A DNA stretch of 64,000 nt from Leptodontidium sp. MPI-SDFR-AT-0119 (Eukaryota > Ascomycota > Leotiomycetes > Helotiales > Leptodontidiaceae). The first letter of the stretch is position 1. The number at the start of each line of letters is the position of its first letter. The notes under the pieces were generated by a model, which worked only from the letters and a program-made list of their open reading frames with translations, ran no database searches and was not told the origin of the DNA. Below are positions 11,300 to 23,049 of this stretch, piece after piece. The stretch covers positions 3,162,001 through 3,226,000 of the forward strand of contig JAHLEZ010000004.1 in assembly GCA_020726505.1 (NCBI GenBank), given 5' to 3'. A program made the translations under genes and the position numbers.

Positions 11300-14200
11300 T
11301 TAAAATAACTAAATATAAATAAAGGATAGCGCTTATAAAAATAATTAATTCTTATAGTTTATTTAGTATATTATATTTAAATTATATTTGTTATTATCGC
11401 AACTATATAATCTTAAACGAAAAGTCTTAAAAATATAAGAAGTACGTCTATTATAATATAAAATATAATACTCTTTAAATATTACTCGATAATCTTTAGA
11501 GTTTTTAAATAAAAGAAGATCGCCTAAAGTTCAAAAGGGATATAGCCTTTAAGGCAGCTATAGTCGGACTAACTCGCGTTCATAAGCTCGAGTAGCGTTA
11601 AGCGGAGCTATAAGAGTAAAGAAGAGAAATATTTTATTAAAGTCTAAAGACTTTAAATAAGCTAAATAAAGTTAAAATAAAAAAAAGGAAAGAAAAAAAG
11701 AAAATAAAAGAGGCACAGAAAATTATTAAATTAATAAACACAAAACGTCTTAGTTTTATTAACCCCGCCAGCGGCCTTTTTGACCCGGCGATAGACCTCT
11801 CCTTTAACCCGGCGGACCCCCTCTAAATAAAGCTAAGTTTTATTAATAGAAACTAATTAATAACCCTAAGTAGTGAAAGTTTAACTTAAGTTCTTATATA
11901 TTCTCTAATAATAAGTAATTCTTTTATTTTATTAAGTATCTTATAATACTTTATTTATATTAATAATTTAGTAATTTCTCCACTTTATATTCCTCAAGTA
12001 AGTTCACTAGTTTAGTAATTATTTTTAGAGTAAGGGGAGCTCTTAGTAATGCTTTTTCTAATAAAAATACGTGAAATACTAAGAATATCTTTTTTATTAT
12101 AATTAATAATTAAAGTTCGTAATTTAATAGTCTCTTAACTTATTTAATCTTAAATAGTCCTAGTTTCTTGTGATTTAACTTGTTACTCAGTCGCTTAGTA
12201 TTAATGCTTTTTTTATAGGAGATAAACCTTATCCCCCTCCTATAACGTTAGCTCCTAATTACGTATTTTATTATAATAATACGCGTTTCTTTTTATTATA
12301 AACTAAAGTTCTTTAGCTAATTCTTTATAAAAGTCTTAAATCTTTTAAACTTAAATACGAGTTATATTATTGTCCTTAATAATAGCGTTAAGTTCTTTAT
12401 AAGCGACAAGTTTATAACTATAATTTATAAAGAAAGGCGTGACTTTTATTATTTCTATAATCGAGTTATTATAAGCGAACTCCGTTAGTAGTAATAGTCT
12501 TACTTAGTTATCTTATTAGTAATTAATATAATAACGTAAATACGCTTTAACTACTTAATTTATACGTTTGTTTCCCTTGTTAATTTAAGGATAAAATACT
12601 ATTAAGAGCTTTTAGTTAATTCTTAAAAAGGCTGTTAAGGCTTTTTAGAACTTTAATATAAATAGCTTATCTTAATCCGACATAATTTCTTTAAGTACTT
12701 TATACTTAAAGACTACCTCCTTAAGGTATACTTGTACTAAGTTTTCGGCCGTAAAAGTAGATTTAACTAATACTAGAATTATATACTTAATAAGTCTTTT
12801 TATAATAACGAGTATTATACTATAATTAACCCCTGTGACTTAGTCCTTTAATAGCGGTAATAGCCTTATAAAGTCTTATAATATAAATCTCTAGGATTTT
12901 AGTAGTATTAGTACTATAATTATTTACTTATAAAGAGTGTGCTAAGAAGGCTTATTCCTAATATAAACATTATAATTAGTAATCACCCTTTTAATTATAT
13001 CGCGGAGCCTTTCACTTTAATAATTCCTTAAAATCCTTAGATATATTCGTTATATCCCTTAGTATTTATACGCTAAAAGCTTATATTATTCTTTAATATA
13101 TACTTCTGTTAAGCTTAGTAAGAGCTATATCTTTCTGTTTATGTGTATAATATTGTTTTTAATATTATTCTAATAAATAAGTTCCTTAGTTTAGTTTAAT
13201 AATAATCTGTCTTTTCTTTAAGCTTTCTTTAAAATGTCGCGCTAAGGTCCGTCGAGAACTTATTTAATTATCGCGGCTTCTCGGAAATTTAATATTATGT
13301 CTTTATTATTTAGTTCTTTTAATAATATAATCTAGTTATAGACTTTATTGTCCTTATAACTAAGTAACCTACTTAATACGTTTATTTTTACGTTGTCTTT
13401 TCCTTAAATATACTTAATAATTAAGTTAAAAGGGGCAAGTTCTTTTAATTACTTAACTAGTCTTTGATTATTAAGGACTTTAATAATTACAAAGGTTTAG
13501 AGATTTATATAATTAGTGTAAATAATAACAAGGAACTTGGCTTCTTATAAGTAGATTTTCTAATACTTAAGTACTTTAACGATTATTATAAGTTCCTTCT
13601 TATAAATATTATAACTTTACTCGGCTAAGAATATCTTTTTTAAGTAGTAAGCTACTAGATATAGCCGTCCTTAGTTATCCCTTTATAAGTGTACTACGCC
13701 AGTATAAGTGTTTAAGGCGTTTGTTTCGATAATACTTTTCTTTTCCTCGTCGAAATTATAAAATATTAATTCCTTTATAAATTCCGTTTTAAGTCATTAG
13801 AACGCTTCCTTATAACACTCGTCTTAAGCAAAGGGAACGTCTTTCTTAATTAAGTTAATAAGAGATTTTATAATCTTAGAATAATCTTAAATAAACTATT
13901 AGTAAAAGTTAGCGAATTTTAACTAAGATTACACATTCTTAATATTCTTTAGTAATTCTTACTTCTTTAAGGCTTTAATCTTTTCTAAGTTAATACTTAT
14001 TTGTCTTAGGCGTATAATATATCTTAAGAAAATGACTTAATTAACTAAGAATTTATATTTCGATATCTTTAATCTAAAATCTACCTTAAGTAAGGCTTTT
14101 ATAACTATAATAATAAGTCCTTAGTGTTTCTCGAGGGTTTCTAAGTAAACTAATATATTATTTAAGTAATAAATAGCGAACTTACTAATAAAATCTCGTA

Positions 14201-17200
14201 AAATCTCGTTATTTTATTTCTAGTATATAATAGGTGTATTCGTTAGTTTAAATAGTATTACCGTGTACTCCCACAAGCCCGAAGATAACACGAAGGCTGT
14301 TTTCTTTGTGGCCTTCTTTAATTCAAATTAAATTAAATATATTACGTTAATTTAACTTAATATAAACCTTTACTTTAATTAACTTATCCCGCAAGTATTA
14401 CGCGTTAAGTAAAAAATAAACGTTTTGTATAGTTCTGTTATTAATTATATAGTAGTTACTATAAGGTCTCCCCTTTAGTTTTCTTTATTTCTTAGTGACT
14501 AATATATTAATTGTGAGAATAAGTGAGCCAATCAGAAGAGAGGAAGCGCAGTAGGTGAACACGTGATTAGAGACAAAGTAGATTGCTTGCTTACTTGAAA
14601 GAGGAGCCATAAGGGCTCTTCGGTAGTTATATACAATATTAGCTTCTCTAGAAGCTTCGACGATTACGTAATCGATTACGTGGCTCTTACGGACTACGTA
14701 ATCGAATACGAGAGTAATTTTCGGTCCGCGTAAGCAGTGGAGATTACTCCGGCTATTCTCGCGTAGAATCGGCACGAGTTACCGAAGTCAAAATCTAACA
14801 TTAATAGCGTATAACGATTTAAACTTCTGAATCCATCTCTTCTTTACTTTTAACTCTTAATATTCCTTAAGTGTCCTTATAATTACGTAATTATAATAAC
14901 AAAGTTTTTCTATAATAAGTATAAACTTATCTTTAAAGTTAATTTCGTAGTCTTAAGACTAATACTTAGGCAATACCCTTATATCTTAGGGATCTTCAAA
15001 TATTCTCGCGAACTTCTTATATAATACAAGTAATTATTCTTATATATTATTTATTTATTTAAAATAACCCGTAAATTCCTTTTAGTTAAAGATCCGACTC
15101 GTTTAACTAGAGTTTATTAGCGTCATTATTAAGGAGGCGGTACTAGCCTCTTTAGTACCGGCTAATTAATTATGTCGCTATTGACAGTCGTTAAACTTGA
15201 CCTCCTTAATTACTTAATTTATACTAAAATTATAATTACTTAATTAATAAGTTCTTAATATAATATCGTGTCTTTTAATATTAATAAAGTTAAAGTAAAT
15301 AATCTCTTTATGTCTTTATATAATTATTATTATCCCTTAGGTTTTCTCTCGGACTTAGCTATTTTAACTTACTTCTTTATTATTTAATAAGTTTAGGCGA
15401 TAAGGTTAATAATAATATAACGTGGGGATATTATATTCTTTAATAAATTTAAAGTTTATAAAGTGTCCTATAACTCTTAAATCTATTAGTACCTTTGTCT
15501 TTATACTAATTACTATAATAGATATAATTAACTAATTATTTTCTCTAGTAATTATTAACTCTAGGCAAGGTGGCGGTATCTCTAGGACATATTACTATTC
15601 TTCGATAATTTATCCTATAGTTTCGTCTAACTACTTTCGTAACTTGTTATTATAACTAACAAGGGTATAAGGTATTTCTTCTTAAAGGCCGGCACAACCT
15701 TAAATTAAGTCTAATATTATTAATTAATAAAGTTCCGGCTCGAAAAGTGACTACCTTCTCTATTAATAACGTTTTCCTCTCGTAATATATATAACTAAAT
15801 ACGTTTCTTTAACTTTCACGTAGTTATTAAAGAGTTTGTAATTTAATAAGCTTTCTAATTTTATTTCTAGTTTAGCCTTATAACGTCTAAAGTATTTAGT
15901 CTCTTATCTCGTGTTTTCTTAGAAGACTAATATAGTCCTATCGTAATATAACACAACACAAGATAGTCCCTAAGCGGGTACACTTGTTATTTAGTGTTTC
16001 TTTATAATGTCAGGCTTAATACTAATATATATTTAGATTTATTATTTATTATAATAACTATAAATAGCTTAATTCTCTTTAAGGTATAATAACTTGTCGT
16101 GAGTATTACTTAGCTCACTCTTAACGCTTTCTCGTAGGCCGTCGAGTCGAGCCTTTATAAACTTTACTTAGTTGTCTTATTATAAGTTTAAAGTCTTAAC
16201 TTCTCGTATTTATAAGTCACTTATAAAGTTAAAGAAGACCTCGTTAACTTAATCTTCTTTAATATTTTCGCGTTTTAGTACAATTACCTCGTAATAGTTT
16301 GTCTTTCTTTTAATTAAAGTAAATTCCCTCTGAGTTTAGTGTCCGGCCTTTTTATTTATTTTTTTCTAAGAGTAGTCTTTAGTAAGATATTTACTTTTAT
16401 TCCACGTGTAATATAGTACCTTTTTGTTTTATATTATTTAGTTTTATTAAGTCCTCTCGGGCTTATTTATTAATTAAGTTAAGTTAATAACTTCCATGCC
16501 TTTTCTTATAGTTTTAAGAATACTAAAGTTTCTGAAATTATAAGGGGGCGAAATATCCCTTTCACTCCCGCTAATACTTTTAGATTCGATTGTCGATCTT
16601 AATTACTATTTTAATAAGCTTATTAAAGGTAGTAGTTTTAAATACTTAAGAGAGCTCGTCCTTGATATAATCCTTAAGGCCCTTATAATATTAGGCCCTT
16701 AATCCTCTGTCGGTCTATTTCAAACGTATTATATAACGTTAAAACTTAATCGTGTACTCGTGGATAATCCCTTAATAATAAATGCCGAGTAAGTGTTTTT
16801 CTACCTACTTAATCTTATTAAAGTTTCTAAAGACCCCTTTAATAATAATAGTAAACTCGGCGATAGTTTTAAAAATAACTTTACTCTTTTTTATTATAGT
16901 AATAAAGTAGTTACTCGCGACATTATTAATAAGGTAATCACTTAGTGTTAGTTCGATCTAGTGAATAACCGTGTCTCTTAAGAAAGAGGCGATCTAAAGA
17001 ACCCTTTTAAGTTTATAGTCGAACTTGTTACTATTAAAAGTAAAGTATATATTATATTAAAAGATAAATTAGTTAAGTTTACTTTATTAATTATGATAAG
17101 TATTAAGTATTTAAACCTTAAGTGTATTAAGTTTAGCGACGACAATCTCCTTTGTTTCTTTGGCCTTGCTACCTTTTACCTTAAAGGGTCCCGTAGGTAT
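11300..17200 (-). pseudogene. Gag-Pol remnant of the minus-strand gypsy element
   Basis: On the minus strand a degraded reverse transcriptase is visible: FGL-EYTVILFKLTNTP at about 14290-14240, then FAIYYLNNILVYLETLEKH at about 14185-14130 (the YLDDILVYS catalytic block with Asp-to-Asn changes, as RIP would give), then the connection and RNase H block (FNFDEEKSIIETNALNTYTG) around 13775-13690. Gag should lie at the right (about 16.0-17.2 kb) and integrase at the left (about 11.9-13.4 kb), but these are too decayed to call motif by motif. The loss of the catalytic Asp residues means no activity. Confidence 0.75.
14512..14800 (-). mobile_element. Solo LTR (copia-like) nested in the gypsy element
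   Basis: A 289-bp insert with ends TGTGAGAATA...AAATCTAACA; read on the minus strand it is TGTTAGATTT...TTCTCACA. It is flanked by the 5-bp duplication TTAAT (14507-14511 and 14801-14805). A TATA-like TATATAAC and the TGTTAGA/TCTCACA ends resemble Ty1/copia LTRs. The 96-codon ORF within it (14485-14775) is a by-product. It is visibly less A+T-rich than its host, so it inserted after the gypsy copy was mutated, or was too short to be a RIP target. Confidence 0.85.
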
Positions 17201-17257
17201 TAAAGTGTTAAGGACTATATTATCGAGTAACAATACTTTAAGAAGAGGTACTCAAAG

Positions 17258-17494
17258 TGTAACGTTACTAGGTTCTGACTAGTACGCGGCGTATTAACTT
17301 TATTAGTTAGTATTTATTTGAAGTAAAGTCACAAGAAGTTTAAGGTTTCTAAAGCCCTAAATCCTTAAGCTCTAAAAGCTTTATACTATCACATAACTCT
17401 TAGTCTTATAATATTGTCCTTATCTTAACTTCTCTATATAACAAGGCTGCCGAGCCTTAGGGCTAAGACACACGTGATCCTGCGGATCATGACA
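17258..17494 (-). repeat. 5' LTR of the same gypsy element, with internal deletion
   Basis: 237-bp copy. Sequence runs directly from GTCACAAGAAG into TTTAAGGTTTCTAAAGCCC, lacking about 153 bp present in the partner LTR. The two copies otherwise differ mainly by transitions. The deleted copy is the promoter-side LTR for a minus-strand element. Confidence 0.85.
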
Positions 17495-17499
17495 GAAAG

Positions 17500-18034
17500 T
17501 TTTTATAATAAAAAAGGTTTTAATATTATTTATAACGATTTTATAATTAATAAATTAAATATATATAAAATGTTTTACTTTAATTATTTTAAAAATAATT
17601 TAATTAAATAGTTTAATATTATAAAATATAATATTAAGTATTATATTAATAAACTCTTTAAAGCTATCGCTTAGCGGTACTCATCTTAAAGCAGCATTAC
17701 TTTAGCTCCCGGAACTGAAATAGCATTTAGTAACTCGTATTTTCGGACTTGTGTATTTCGGTAAAACGCAAACTCGCAAAATGCTTCGATTAAGTTTTTT
17801 TTTTTTTTTTTTGAGTTATTTTTGGCTTTTTTTCTTTTATTGAGTTTTTCTGGTTCTAGAACCTTTCTTACTTATCCCTAGTATCTTTTATTTCTCTTCA
17901 AGGTTTCGATCAGTTAGCTCATCCTAGGTCCTAGCACACGCGAGAGAAACTTAGATTAGGCAGTTCTGCGTCCCGACCCGCTCTGCAAAGAAACATTATA
18001 GCGCCTCTTTTAGGCTTAATTACCTTATAACCCT
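17500..18034. other. Border between RIP-degraded DNA and the HET-gene island
   Basis: A+T-rich to about 17790, where a poly-T run (about 17794-17811) marks a sharp change to balanced composition. No gene seen. The last ~200 bases before 18035 are probably the 3' UTR and terminator of the HET gene on the minus strand. Confidence 0.5.
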
Positions 18035-20424
18035 TTACACGATCTTAACCGAAGACGTTTCGGCTGCAGAAAACAATGGCATATTACTGTCCCCCCCGTG
18101 CCAGTTTCCAAGGCCGATTCTCTCGAACGCCGCCTGGTCGGTCGGCGATCTCTGTAATACAAGAAACCGTACGTCCGATTCCGCCGGTCTCCCTTGATCC
18201 TGAATTTTTCTCGTATATGTCTCCCACGTGAATAATCTTAAGCAGTAGGCCAGGTCCTTGGCGTCCGTTCCCGCCGCATTCGTCCGATCTAAGCCGTTAC
18301 CTTCAAGAAGACAGCCTTGATGTCCCTTTACACACTTCCCGATCCAACACTTCCCCTGCGGGTCTCTGTCGTAAACAGAGACCTCCCTAGGCCGATCAAG
18401 GAAGACCTCTATGCTTTGTAAACCCTTGCCCCGGACGAGCGACGTATGCGGCCTGGTTGGGTGATCTGCCATGTGCCAGTCGCGCTTTCTATCCCAGATA
18501 GCCGACAAGGTGCTGTCGAGAATAGCAAGATCTACCGAGACAAGGGGACCTCTTAGAATCGCATGTGCCGATTTCACCGGACCTGTCGGGTCCGAAGCCA
18601 GGATGGTCTCGCACACAACCCCGTCAAGCGTACAGTCCATCCGTCTAATAGGACTGTATTTCCGGATCATCCCCCCCTTGCTCGTATCATGAAATCGCAC
18701 AGAGCCGCTGACTGAGGCCCACGACCAGCTAGGGGCGAGATAGCATATTGGGTTGTTTAAACTCGGTCCAAACCCTTTGACGATCCATGCCAGCTCGGGG
18801 ATAAACGAGTCTTTCCATAATCCGGCGGCGTAACTCTGGATGGTCGGCTTAGGCGGCGGTGGGAGTCCCATTGGGAAATTGAATCGCCTGGCGGGGCTCT
18901 GTCTCGGCGGCGCGTCCAAAATCATCTTTGCCAACCCGGATATGGCACGCAGCTTGTCCGTGCCTTGGGTGAGGGATCTCTCTGAATATTCCTGGACAAT
19001 CCTAATCCAGTCTCTGTGCGACGATCTGTCCCAGTGGGCCTTCTCGTAACCCTTTTTAATCTCACCGCCTAATCTGTAGAATACCAAGTTAGTAGCTGTA
19101 GGATCATATGTGGGGTTTTTGAATTTTGAAAGTGCGAATAATGGCATGGTGAGAGCAGTGGTCAGGAAATATCGCTTACCTTCCGTAACTGTCTGGCCGA
19201 TAAGTCCACAAGACGTGGCCGCATTCGCAAGTCTTCCGGCTCAAGCACTCCCAAGACATCTCTCTCCCATTAAAACACAGTCTGCGGTTCGGCAGCAGGC
19301 TCTCTTGAAGACACCAGCCACGCGTATCCAGGGAGCATCTCTCATCCTCATCCTCGTCCCCCTTGAAGTTGTGCTCGGTCTTCGCCTCCACTGGTCTTAA
19401 CAAGACACGGCTGCCTGGCCCTCCTGCTTCTTTGGGGACATTTATGATACATTCGCGCTGCCAATCGGGTTTTCCAAACTTCTGCTCTCCCAAAAATCCC
19501 AGCTTGCATGACGCAGGCTCCAGAACCGCGACGGTGAGGTGGGAGTTGGCGTAGATATCCCTCATCTCAGCAGACTGCTGCAGCCAGTCCGTCGCGTCAT
19601 CTTGAACGATGCAGAGTGAGTCAACCCAGATATTATCCACCTTTAGGCCGCGGCAGAGGATCACGGCGTCTCTAACGGTCATTGGCATGGCCAGCATCGG
19701 CACGGCACTATAGTGCGCGTCAAGGTTCCGCGTCGTCGTTGTCAGGACGCCCGTCGTGTCCGCACCCCAGCAATAGCTCAGACACGCATACGGTACCGGC
19801 ACTGCGGGTTCAAATAGGAAAGGCTCGCGATCTGGCTCCCAAGTACCGACGTTGAGGAGTCGACGAGGCATGTAGCTGGGATTGGGAATTCGGCACTTCT
19901 CGTCGTGGTCGACACAGTGAGTCAGCCATTTGCCTGCTCGATCGAATGCCGAAGCCAAGGACGAGTCCTCTACTACCGCTAAGCTCTCCCACGCTACTAC
20001 TCTCCGTAGTGAATTGTCGCGTTCGGGCACTAGTTCTTCTACTTTCGAGTAAGCCAGACAGAAAACTCCTCGTCACCACGAACGCCTTACCTTTAGCCTT
20101 GCGAAAGAAACTAAATGAAGCAACTGTTTGTAGGCCATCAAACCACTTCGCACTGTTGCGCCAGCCGTCGAAATTACCAGCAGGTCCTTCTTTTAGAAAA
20201 ACTTTACCCGGTCTACTCCAGTGATCCAGAAGTATCACGCCCTCCAATGAACCAATTCCATTTGCCCTCGCATCCAACCAGCCCGGCGTATATTCCTCCA
20301 CCACTCGCAACAGCAAGTCACATTCGAGACACGTGTTTGCGCTGGCCCGCAAATCTGTTACGAATTCGTTGGCGGCGTAACAGTTCTCCCTGATTTTCGC
20401 ATGTAGGCAATCCATGGCGTGCAA
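18035..20424 (-). CDS. HET-domain (heterokaryon incompatibility) protein, three exons
   Basis: Exons on the minus strand: 20424-20091, 20038-19180 and 19073-18035 (2,232 coding bases, 743 residues). Intron 1 (52 nt) is GTAAGG...AGTAG. Intron 2 (106 nt) is GTAAGC...CTACAG with a perfect CTACTAAC branch site. Both restore the frame exactly. The HET domain (PF06985 family) is clear: YACLSYCWG at about residues 195-203, WVDSLCIVQDD at about 249-259, then DWLQQSAEMRDIY, and GWCLQESLLPNRRLCF at about 352-367. HET proteins trigger cell death when genetically different hyphae fuse; the effector is not obvious here, as the C-terminal ~350 residues are family-typical without a named domain. The start gives MHAMDCLHAK with a TATA-like box about 40 bases upstream. 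No stops or shifts: it looks functional and is an unmutated island between RIP-degraded blocks. Confidence 0.93.
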
Positions 20425-20461
20425 AATGAGTGCAAAAAACGGTAAAGAAAAGGGAGGGAGA

Positions 20462-20468
20462 ATTTATA
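20462..20468 (-). promoter_or_regulatory. TATA-like box of the HET gene
   Basis: Minus strand reads cgTATAAATtc, ending about 38 bases before the ATG at 20424. The short distance would give a short leader. Inference from position and sequence only. Confidence 0.4.
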
Positions 20469-20469
20469 C

Positions 20470-21480
20470 GTCAAGCTTGCAGACTGTGTAGTTGTCGAAG
20501 ATTGTCACGTCGGGGCGAGCGCTGTGCCTGCTGGTACCCCACTTGTGTGTATTGAAGAAGAATCTGCTTGACGAAAAGAAGAATTGAGCCACCGGCATGG
20601 CTTTATAGGGGTGCCAAGGTCCTGACAGGACAGGCGGTGTCGGGGTTCAGCTGCTGAGGTACAAGGCCACTAAGGAAGGCTTTGAAGTATACAACGCTGG
20701 GCGGTGGGTAACAGCTGCATGGCCATGCATGGGGTACTGCCGTGGCGACTGCTCTTTGGTTGCACGTTCAAGTTAACCTCGCTAAAGCTTTCCTAAATTG
20801 TTTAGCAGCATACAACCAGCAACTTCGTTTCTGCTAACCCGAGGGTTAGGTGGCTTATCGGCATACCTGCTGCCTGAAAGGCCCTACCACTACTAGTCCT
20901 GCTCCCTTTACTCAGTAATGGAGTTGGTACCCGCCAACCTGCCTCGGTGGTAGTGGCACTATGTGAACCGTGCGTAAAACCTATTTTCCACGTCGGCGTA
21001 AAGACGTAGAAAATGGGTTTAGCCTTAACTTTAGCCTCTTTATTTACTTTAAGTTTAATAGCCATAGCCACGGCCACAACTCTTAGAGGGAAAATGGGGG
21101 AAGGGAGAGTTATGTGTATTACTAGAGCGCGTCCCCCTGAATCCTTCCCCTACCACTGCTATAACGAGAAGCCAAAGACGCGTTTTTGCGCGTCTTCGAA
21201 CCTCCTTTCCTCTCTCTTAGTCTGTCTTTCCCCTCTATCTCTACTTAGTTTCTCTCTTCCTCTCCTCCGAATCTTCTTAATAGCCTCTTTCCTCTCGCGA
21301 TCCCCCCTAGCACCGCCACTGCCACGCCTCTAGTTCTAATAACTATAAGTCCAAACCTCGACCCGAGGGTCTTCCCATAGTTAATTAAGTATTTCCTAGA
21401 TTATTGGGTTCTCTTTTACTACTACTATAAAAGTGTTTACTTCCCTTCTTAACTTAATCGCTACCTCGTTACACGGTATT
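20470..21480. other. Intergenic, no gene recognised
   Basis: Balanced composition at first (HET promoter side), then a pyrimidine-rich tract at about 21190-21310 (runs of CTCT/TTCC) that could be the leader of the DUF3505-like remnant that follows on the plus strand. ORFs at 20802-21077 (minus) and 21013-21333 (plus) have no recognisable motif and overlap each other. Confidence 0.4.
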
Positions 21481-22012
21481 ATATTAAGCACAAGCGCCAG
21501 TAGCCGGTAGTCGCGTATTGTTAGACCTTGCCGGTGGCCGTGGCAGCTGTGGAGCTCGCCTTAGGCGAGAAGGACTCCCGGCCTGTGCCCTTCTTGCCAC
21601 TCCTCGATGGCTTCGCGTGTTAGTTTTGCCTATTCTACTTTATAAATTACTATCTTATTTAAGGGCACTTAAACAAGGTCCACTAGTTACAGCGGGGTTA
21701 GTGCGACGGCTAGTATTACATAGTTAAGCTCTAATCGTAGTACACTAAGAAGCGGGCTAAGTACTGTTAAGTCTAAGTGGCGGGTACTGCTGCCGCTGCC
21801 ACCGCCCTAGCGCCGCCTGCTAGCCGTCTAACTGTCACCGCGACTATGGCCGAGACACTCGAGTAGCTCGAGGAGCAAGAGTGCCGTCGGCTAGAGCAGC
21901 TGACGTAGGACTACCTCGTGGCTAATACTAAAGTCGAGGTGGAGGAGACTGGCCCGTGGCTTAATGTGACCGAGTGTATTAATTAGTATAAGTTATATAA
22001 TAAGTCATAAGT
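21480..22012 (+). pseudogene. DUF3505/OrsD-like fragment: C2H2-like finger and following segment
   Basis: A plus-strand reading with stops shows PLLDGFACWFCLFYSINYY...HLNKVHWLQRG (about 21590-21700). This is the Cys-x2-Cys...His-x-x-x-His region of the DUF3505/OrsD-like family (usual form DGFxCxxCPFRSIN...HxNKxHG). It is followed by KRAKYC, then MAETLEWLEEQE and RRLEQLTWDYLVANTKVEVEETGPWLN (about 21846-21965), matching the TPWLExTxW block of the same family. The frame stops abruptly at the target duplication of the 941-bp hAT element (22013), and no continuation is found directly on the far side. Less RIP-mutated than the copy at 37.7 kb. Confidence 0.55.
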
Positions 22013-22020
22013 ATTATTTC

Positions 22021-22961
22021 CAGTGTATTGACAAACTACTCTACTACTCGAGTAGTACTTAAGTACTACTCTAGAGTAGTGAAATAGAGTAGAGTAGTTG
22101 ATTTTTAGACTACTCTAGAGTAGAATTAGAGTAGTTATTTTGACTACTCTAGAGTAGTTGATTAGTAAGCTAATAATAGTAAGAAGAAGAATAATAATAG
22201 TGTCTCTTAGGCTTAAACCTATTTTATAAATGCTAGCGTTAATAGATCTTCTTTATAATTACAGCATTTAACAATCCGGATTTTGCTATCTTTAAATATA
22301 AACTTTTTATTAAATTCGGTTTATTAGATCTCTTATGATTAAAACTTATATATTATAGAATAAAATAGCTGTTAGTAGTTTTAAAATAGCTTTATAAGTG
22401 CTACCGTGGACGGATTTTCTTAATAATTATAGCATTTAAAAGCGCTAATTTTACTCTCTTTAAATATAAATTTATTATTAACCTAAGTATTAGAAATCAA
22501 ATATTGATTTATAATATAAAGAAACGCTTCAAATATAATTTATAATTAATCTGACAAATACTAATCTTTGATTTATAATCTTAATTATTAATCTATCTTA
22601 CTAATATATTATTAGTCTTTTTAATTTATAATACTCTATAAGTATTAATAATCGTAATTAATAATATAGATTAGCTATTATTAGCTTATTTAATAAGTTA
22701 TTAAGGTTATACTACGTAGGATATAGGACTCTCGAAGGTTCTACGATAAGATAAGCGGCTCGAGCCGCATCTAGCTACTTTAGGTAAGGGCCCCGAAATC
22801 TAAGCCTAATTAGGCTAAGCGAGGTCACATGACTACTACTCGAGTACTACTCGAGTACTACTCTAGAGTAGTAGAGTAGAGTAGAGTATTAAGTAATATA
22901 TACTAGAGTAGAGTAGAGTAGTGGCCACTACTCTACTCTACTCTACTCAGTCAACACACTG
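22021..22961. mobile_element. 941-bp non-autonomous hAT element with palindromic subterminal arrays
   Basis: Ends CAGTGTATTGAC (22021) and the reverse complement CAGTGTGTTGAC (22961) are inverted. They are flanked by the perfect 8-bp duplication ATTATTTC (22013-22020 and 22962-22969), diagnostic of hAT. Just inside both ends are dense arrays of ACTACTCTAGAGTAGT palindromes and their halves (22033-22170 and 22826-22950). The middle (about 22190-22740) is A+T-rich with no ORF. The ends differ from those of the 3-kb hAT element, so a different transposase is needed. Confidence 0.9.
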
Positions 22962-23049
22962 ATTATTTCTACTTAGCTTATAGTATTAGAGCCTATGGCT
23001 ACTTATTATTTAAATAGCTTATATAAAGTATTTACAGCTATAGTATTAA

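Larger units (their letters stand above)
10813..17494 (-). mobile_element. Complete Ty3/gypsy LTR retrotransposon, RIP-degraded
   Basis: Direct long terminal repeats at 10813-11202 and 17258-17494 begin TGTAACGTTA and end TGA(C/T)A. They are flanked by the 5-bp duplication GAAAG (10808-10812 and 17495-17499). The purine tract lies beside the left LTR on the minus strand (AAAAGGGGG at about 11204-11215), so the element runs right to left. The internal region carries reverse transcriptase and RNase H blocks of Ty3/gypsy type on the minus strand. A younger solo LTR is nested at 14512-14800. The internal DNA is extremely A+T-rich with stops throughout. Confidence 0.9.

Noticed and set aside
14485..14775. 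96-codon minus-strand ORF
   Set aside because: Lies almost wholly inside the solo LTR; open by chance because that insert is less mutated.
18471..20393. Several plus-strand ORFs over the HET gene
   Set aside because: They are antisense to a well-supported spliced gene and have no motifs.
22021..22170. Possible CRISPR or operator cluster from TACTCTAGAGTA repeats
   Set aside because: The repeats are subterminal parts of a transposon proven by inverted ends and an 8-bp duplication.
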